From an uncultured Mycoplasmatota bacterium (GTDB lineage Bacteria; Bacillota_I; Bacilli_A; RF39; UBA660): a DNA stretch of 10,225 bases. Positions 6,034 to 10,225 of this stretch are shown piece by piece. A program made the translations under genes and the position numbers. Each line of letters starts with the position of its first letter. The first letter of the stretch is position 1. The stretch is from contig CAMMKE010000039.1 of assembly GCA_946497375.1 (NCBI GenBank), positions 1-10,225 on the forward strand, read 5' to 3'. The notes beneath the pieces were generated by a model. The model was given only the letters and a program-made list of their open reading frames with translations. It had not been told where the DNA came from and ran no database searches.

Positions 6034-6149
6034 AGTAGTCCCTCCTCATATAATAGTTTTTGCAATAAAACTACATATCTATGTTTTTTTTAGTAGTTTA
6101 ATAACATAACTCCGAAATAATCAATTATTTGGTATTTTTGAAGTTATAG
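6034..6149 (-). other. 116-bp intergenic with nested inverted repeats between mutL and the hydrolase
   Basis: In the minus-strand RNA, AUAACUUC (6147-6140) can pair with GGAGUUAU (6113-6106) through a G-U wobble. Inside it AAATAA and TTATTT (6130-6115) make a small hairpin. A second inverted pair, AAACTAC and GTAGTTT (6099-6093 and 6074-6068), encloses an A-rich loop. No U-run follows the first hairpin, so a standard terminator is not supported. I see no convincing -35/-10 pair, although TATTAT occurs just before the ribosome site of the hydrolase. The gap may hold a weak terminator or RNA-processing site for mutL and a promoter for hydrolase-miaA. Confidence 0.4.
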
Positions 6150-7943
6150 TTAATTCATCGCTCTTTTAAAGAGCCTTTCTAAGTCATAATTACTATATGT
6201 AATAATAGTTGGTCTACCATGAGGACAAGTAAAAGGATTATCACATCTTCTTAGGTTATCTAAAAGGATTTTAGCAGTATCTAAATCTAAATAATCATTA
6301 GCTTTTATACTCATCTTACAAGCCATAGTAGATGCTGTTTTATAGATAAATTTCTCTTTATCAAATACACCTTTTTCTAGAGTGATAGCAATTATCTTTT
6401 CAATGGCTTCCCTTTCATATCCTTCAAAAAACCATGTAGGATGACTTCTAACAATAAAAGTATTATCACCAAACTCTTCTAAAGATATTCCTATACTATT
6501 TATTATATCCATATGTTCTTTAATTCTAATAAACTCATCTTTAGGATATTCTAATCTAATAGGTACTAGTAAATCTATAACTTTATAATCATTTTTTAAT
6601 AGAGCATTTAAGACTTTTTCATAATTAATACGTTCTGCCGCTGCATGTTGGTCTATTATATACATACCACTTGAGTTTTCTGCGATTATATAAGTCTTAT
6701 GAACGATACCTACAGGTATCATTTCTTTGATACGATAGTTATCTTTTTTCTCTTTTTCATCTTCAACTACTTCTTCAGTCTTAGTACCCGTTATCTTATT
6801 ATCATTATCAAAGTCAAAAGATAATTCCTCTAGGTTAGGAGATGTTTCTTTTAAAGGCTCTTCTTCATCATCTAATTCATAATTTATAGTATTAACTGGA
6901 AGAGAGTCTTCTACTTCATAAATAGTATTTAAATCCCTAATATTAGCATGTGGTACTAGTAATACTTCTTTTAGTTTAGAACTAATTACTTTCGTAATTA
7001 ACTCTTTTAGACTATCTAATTTAGAGAACTTTATATCCATCTTTTGCGGATGTATATTAATATCTATTAGAATTGGATCTACATCTATATTTAAAACTAT
7101 CATAGGAAACTTATCTTTAGGTATATAAGTATGATAACAGTCTATTAGACATCTATTTAAATCTAAATTCTTAATAACTCTACCATTTACTAAAGTAGTA
7201 ATAACATTACGGCTTGTCTTGGCTATTTCTGGATAACCAATATAACCAGATATTACATAATCATCGTTTTCGCCACTTATCTCTATCATTTTTTTAGCAA
7301 CATCTATGCCATAGACAGCATAGATTACTTTTAATAAATTACCATCTCCAGAAGTATTTAATAACTCTTTTTCATTATTAGTTAAAACAAATCTAATAGA
7401 TGGATATGATAGAGCCATTTTATTAACATATTCGATTATTAAAGCTAGTTCTGTATAAAGATTCTTTAAATACTTTAATCTTACTGGAGTATTATAGAAT
7501 AAATCTCTTACTTCAATAGTTGTACCCACACTTAAATCACTATTTTCTACACTCTCTATTACTCCGCCATTTAAAGAAATACTTGTTCCTACTCCATCTT
7601 TACTTGTCTGTAGATAAACATGAGAAACTGAAGCGATAGATGGTAGAGCTTCTCCTCTAAAGCCTAATGTTTCGATATTAAATAAATCATCTAAGTTTTT
7701 TAATTTACTAGTGGCATGACGTGAGAATGCAAGCATAGCATCTTCTTTATTCATACCAATACCATTATCACTTACTACTATTTTCTTAGTACCAGAATCT
7801 ATTAAATTAATCTTAATTTCCGTAGACTCTGCATCTATAGAGTTTTCTACTAACTCTTTAACAACATTTAAACATCTTTCTACTACTTCTCCTGCTGCTA
7901 TCTTATTAGCAAGTATTTCATCCATTACTTTAATAGTTGCCAT
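6150..7943 (-). CDS. mutL: DNA mismatch repair protein MutL, endonuclease-competent
   Basis: A 597-aa MutL that couples mismatch recognition by MutS to strand removal. The N-terminal GHKL ATPase has AAGEVVER (16-23), KELVENSIDA (29-38, with Glu30 and Asn34), DNGIG (59-63), RHATSK (75-80) and GFRGEAL (94-100). RCLNVV stands where RPASVV is usual. An acidic linker of low complexity runs from about 342 to 402. The C-terminal dimerisation and nuclease domain has DQHAAAERINYE (431-442), ACKMSIKA (541-548) and CPHGRP (572-577), the metal-binding set of nicking MutL proteins in bacteria without MutH. IDLLVP (456-461) sits where the beta-clamp motif of Bacillus MutL lies. The ATG overlaps the pilin TAA stop by one base, with GTGAGG upstream, which implies coupling. 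No mutS is in the window; it may lie elsewhere. Confidence 0.97.
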   Translation of the reverse strand: MATIKVMDEILANKIAAGEVVERCLNVVKELVENSIDAESTEIKINLIDSGTKKIVVSDNGIGMNKEDAMLAFSRHATSKLKNLDDLFNIETLGFRGEALPSIASVSHVYLQTSKDGVGTSISLNGGVIESVENSDLSVGTTIEVRDLFYNTPVRLKYLKNLYTELALIIEYVNKMALSYPSIRFVLTNNEKELLNTSGDGNLLKVIYAVYGIDVAKKMIEISGENDDYVISGYIGYPEIAKTSRNVITTLVNGRVIKNLDLNRCLIDCYHTYIPKDKFPMIVLNIDVDPILIDINIHPQKMDIKFSKLDSLKELITKVISSKLKEVLLVPHANIRDLNTIYEVEDSLPVNTINYELDDEEEPLKETSPNLEELSFDFDNDNKITGTKTEEVVEDEKEKKDNYRIKEMIPVGIVHKTYIIAENSSGMYIIDQHAAAERINYEKVLNALLKNDYKVIDLLVPIRLEYPKDEFIRIKEHMDIINSIGISLEEFGDNTFIVRSHPTWFFEGYEREAIEKIIAITLEKGVFDKEKFIYKTASTMACKMSIKANDYLDLDTAKILLDNLRRCDNPFTCPHGRPTIITYSNYDLERLFKRAMN

Positions 7944-8404
7944 TAGTCTACCTCACAGTCTGAATCAGCTTTTAATCTTGGAATTCCTGAAATAGAATTA
8001 GAACAGGCAGGACTAGTATAACCAGAACATTTTAAACAAGCAGAATATTCTATATCCATATTAGAACTAGTATCATTATTTCTTTTAACAATAGCATAAC
8101 TTTCTAAATTACATGTTTTACTAGATTCTCTTGGATCTTGTAAATCTTCTACATAACCTTCACAGACTAATTTTTTTACATCGACTACTAAAGATTCTCC
8201 CTCATTAGGGATAGTACCTGTATGATCAATTAAATAGTTAGTAACTCCATCCTTAATATTTTGTTCAAAATCACTATAAGTAGCATTTCTAGCTTGATTT
8301 AAATATCTAGACACTCCCATATAAGCAAGAGTTATTAATATACCTAATATAATTATAACAGCAAGTAATTCTAGCATTGTAAATCCTTTTTTATTCATTT
8401 TCAT
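7943..8404 (-). CDS. Type IV pilin-like protein (prepilin N-terminal methylation motif)
   Basis: A 153-aa small pilin or pseudopilin. The class III-like signal is NKKGFTMLELLAVIIILGIL: prepilin peptidase would cut after Gly7, leaving Phe8 as +1 and Glu12 as the conserved +5 Glu. A hydrophobic helix runs to about 28 and an amphipathic helix to about 60. The C-terminal domain holds six Cys (81, 98, 123, 126, 134, 150), including a CLKC pair, likely disulfides outside the membrane. I choose ATG 8404 because GAGGAGG lies at 8417-8411 with 6-nt spacing; a start further upstream at 8428 would extend deeper into uvrC. It overlaps the end of uvrC and its stop overlaps mutL, so it is embedded in a repair operon. 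No assembly ATPase, platform protein or prepilin peptidase is nearby. Possible roles are competence (ComGC-like), secretion or adhesion. Confidence 0.85.
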   Translation of the reverse strand: MKMNKKGFTMLELLAVIIILGILITLAYMGVSRYLNQARNATYSDFEQNIKDGVTNYLIDHTGTIPNEGESLVVDVKKLVCEGYVEDLQDPRESSKTCNLESYAIVKRNNDTSSNMDIEYSACLKCSGYTSPACSNSISGIPRLKADSDCEVD

Positions 8405-10169
8405 TTTTATCCTCCTCATGCAAGACATTATAGAGATTTAAGGCTACAGTATCTCCTACTATTTCACTTAAATCTTCTATACTTGCTTCCCTCATTTTTT
8501 TCATAGAACCAAATTTTTTAAGTAATTCTTTACGTCTTACTTCACCAATTCCTGGAACTAAATCAAGGTAACTTGATAATAGTCCTTTACTTTTAATATT
8601 ACGATGATAACTAATGGCAAAACGATGAACTTCTTCTTGAATTTTAGATAGATATAGAAATAGGTTACTATCGCTTTTAATATCTAAGACTTTATAATTA
8701 CTATCTATAACAGTATTAGTTCTATGATGAGAATCTTTCTTAAGACCTATTATAGGAATAGATAGATTTAAACTAGAAAGTATCTCTTTACAGACATTTA
8801 CTTGAGTTTCTCCTCCATCCATAACTATTAAATCAGGTAAGACTTCATTATCCATAATCGCTTTATAATATCTTCGATATAAAACTTCTCTCATTGCTCC
8901 TAAGTCATCTTTAACATCAGTACTTATTTTATATTTACGATAATCATTCTTTAAAGGCTCAAAATCGCGAAAGACAACCATAGCCCCTACATAGTATGTT
9001 CCAAATAAATGAGAGTTATCAAAGCTTTCCATACGAGATACAGATTCTACACCTAGAAGAGTTTTTAACTCATTTAAAGCTTCCATCTTTTTATTATCAT
9101 CTTTCTTAAGTGTTTCTAACTCTTCATTTAAGACTACTTTAGAGTTTTCTTCGGCAAGGTCAACTAGTTTCTTTAACTCCCCTCTTTTAGGAACATGAAC
9201 CTTTACTTTTAGATATTCACTAAGTAGTTCAGCATTTAAAGTATCAGGTATTAATATTTCATGAGCAAGAATATTTTTATCATAAAATTTAATAATGTAC
9301 TCTTCCATATCATCAGTAACATTATCTAGTGTCTGTAATGTTTCATGGTGTCTACCAAAAAGTATTCCTTCTCTTATAAAGAAAACTGTTATCGATAAAT
9401 AGTTATCTACTACTGTATAGTTAAAGATATCAAAGTTATAATTCTTCTTTAAGTCTATCTTTTGTTTAGTTAAAGTTATATCTATATCGGTTAACATTTC
9501 TCTTAATTCCAAAGCTTTTTCATAATTTAAAGCATTACTTGCTTTTTCCATTTCTTTTGTAATTTTTTCTTTAATAAAACTACTATTACCTTTAAGAAAG
9601 CTTGTTATCTCATCAGTCATAGATTTAATAGTATCTTTATCTATTTCTTTAATACAGTAACCTAAGCATTCATTTATATGATAATATAAACATTCTTTTT
9701 TAGGTAGTTTTTCACATTTCCTTAATGGATATAAACGATTAATCATATTAACTGTCTTTCTCGCTGCAGTTACATTAGGATAAGGTCCAAATAATTTATG
9801 GTCTTTCTTCTTTCTTTTAACATTTCTAACTACTCTAAGTCTAGGATATTTTTCATTAGTAAGCTCTATATAAGGATAACTCTTATCATCTTTAAGTAAG
9901 ATATTGTATTTAGGATCATATTTTTTAATTAGGTTTATCTCTAATATAAGACTCTCTAATTCACTATCAGTTACAATGTATTCAAAGTCATCTATATCTT
10001 GGACAAGCATTGCTGTCTTACCTGTTACATTACCTCTAAAATAACTACTAACCCTTTTCTTCAAGTTCTTAGCTTTTCCAACATAGATAATATAACCATT
10101 TTTATCTTTCATCTGATAACTTCCAGGTAGTTCTGGAACAAGTTTTAATTTTTCCTTAAAGTCTTTCAT
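8391..10169 (-). CDS. uvrC: Excinuclease ABC subunit UvrC
   Basis: A 592-aa UvrC, the dual-incision nuclease of nucleotide excision repair, working with UvrA and UvrB. The GIY-YIG domain for the 3' cut is at about 12-93, with PGSY (15-18) and YVGKAKNLKKRV (29-40). A four-Cys cluster (152, 160, 168, 172) matches the site reported to bind an iron-sulfur cluster in E. coli UvrC. The UvrB-binding UVR motif is at about 200-230. The RNase H-like nuclease for the 5' cut has ESFDNSH (381-387), MDGGETQV (450-457) and HRFAISYHR (515-523), placing Asp384, Asp451 and His515 at catalytic positions. The helix-hairpin-helix region is at 535-575. I choose ATG 10169 because MKDFKEKL leads straight into the family's usual N terminus; a GTG at 10181 would add four residues. 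GGGTG at 10183-10179 is only a weak ribosome site. The gene's end overlaps the pilin start. Confidence 0.97.
   Translation of the reverse strand: MKDFKEKLKLVPELPGSYQMKDKNGYIIYVGKAKNLKKRVSSYFRGNVTGKTAMLVQDIDDFEYIVTDSELESLILEINLIKKYDPKYNILLKDDKSYPYIELTNEKYPRLRVVRNVKRKKKDHKLFGPYPNVTAARKTVNMINRLYPLRKCEKLPKKECLYYHINECLGYCIKEIDKDTIKSMTDEITSFLKGNSSFIKEKITKEMEKASNALNYEKALELREMLTDIDITLTKQKIDLKKNYNFDIFNYTVVDNYLSITVFFIREGILFGRHHETLQTLDNVTDDMEEYIIKFYDKNILAHEILIPDTLNAELLSEYLKVKVHVPKRGELKKLVDLAEENSKVVLNEELETLKKDDNKKMEALNELKTLLGVESVSRMESFDNSHLFGTYYVGAMVVFRDFEPLKNDYRKYKISTDVKDDLGAMREVLYRRYYKAIMDNEVLPDLIVMDGGETQVNVCKEILSSLNLSIPIIGLKKDSHHRTNTVIDSNYKVLDIKSDSNLFLYLSKIQEEVHRFAISYHRNIKSKGLLSSYLDLVPGIGEVRRKELLKKFGSMKKMREASIEDLSEIVGDTVALNLYNVLHEEDKNENE
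8411..8417 (-). promoter_or_regulatory. Ribosome-binding site that fixes the pilin start
   Basis: GAGGAGG on the minus strand lies 6 nt before the ATG at 8404. It sits inside the 3' end of uvrC and shows that the short N terminus MKMNKKGF, typical of prepilins, is the real one. Confidence 0.8.
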
Positions 10170-10189
10170 AATTACCAACACCCAACTAA

Positions 10190-10218
10190 AAAATAAGTTA
10201 TTTTACATAACTTATTTT
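10190..10218 (-). terminator. AT-rich hairpin upstream of uvrC
   Basis: AAAATAAGTTA (10218-10208) and TAACTTATTTT (10200-10190) on the minus strand form an 11-bp perfect stem with a 7-nt loop, and the right arm runs into a stretch of six T (10193-10188). It may terminate a gene to the right of the window that is read in the same direction. It lies only about 20 nt before the uvrC start, so it could instead act as a leader structure of uvrC. The stem has a single G-C pair, which limits confidence. No full promoter is seen in 10170-10225. Confidence 0.45.
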
Positions 10219-10225
10219 AGACTAC

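Noticed and set aside
6068..6099. Plus-strand intrinsic terminator with a T8 run at 6083-6091
   Set aside because: The preceding stem would need a two- to four-base loop in an AT-only helix, and no plus-strand gene exists upstream to terminate.
8405..8428. Longer start for the pilin gene at 8428
   Set aside because: It would add eight residues before a typical short prepilin leader and bypass the GAGGAGG site that is correctly spaced for the ATG at 8404.

Overview
The window is a 10.2 kb piece of an AT-rich bacterial chromosome; by eye the GC content is below 30%. It carries ten protein genes, all on the minus strand, so transcription runs from right to left. Shine-Dalgarno sequences are strong (AGGAGG/AAGGAG type) and genes are tightly packed, with overlapping or 1-12 nt junctions. 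Stops are seven TAA, two TAG and one TGA, and the tryptophans I checked are TGG. This fits a low-GC Bacillota lineage, such as uncultured gut Bacilli of the RF39 or Acholeplasma-like type, using the standard bacterial code rather than the UGA=Trp mycoplasma code. The taxonomic placement is inference from composition and gene content, not from a marker tree.

Right half (10169 to 4282, minus strand): a genome-maintenance cluster. uvrC (nucleotide excision repair) overlaps a short type IV pilin-like gene, whose stop overlaps the start of mutL (mismatch repair). After a 116-nt gap with inverted repeats come an alpha/beta hydrolase and miaA (tRNA A37 dimethylallyltransferase), 9 nt apart. A GC-rich hairpin plus T-tract directly after miaA looks like an intrinsic terminator.

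Left half (4251 to 224, minus strand): a second transcription unit. Its recognisable promoter (TTGCTA-17-TATTAT) lies just downstream of that terminator. It encodes a CmpB-type membrane protein, a membrane-anchored family 2 glycosyltransferase, a MYG1-family hydrolase, a TVP38/DedA-type (VTT domain) membrane protein and an O6-alkylguanine-DNA alkyltransferase. The first two and the fourth suggest envelope or lipid-linked work; the last is DNA repair. A long AT-rich hairpin overlapping the last stop codon may end the unit.

Left edge (1-254): no convincing gene. It holds a small hairpin (17-35) and three near-identical tandem direct repeats of 21-22 bp (99-162), which the flanking genes do not explain. 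They could be protein-binding iterons or the end of a mobile element cut by the window edge.

Most of the window is ordinary housekeeping sequence and I did not find a clearly new system. The points most worth a second look are the three phased repeats, the alkyltransferase lacking its arginine finger, the pilin gene wedged between uvrC and mutL, and the glycosyltransferase/CmpB/VTT membrane set.
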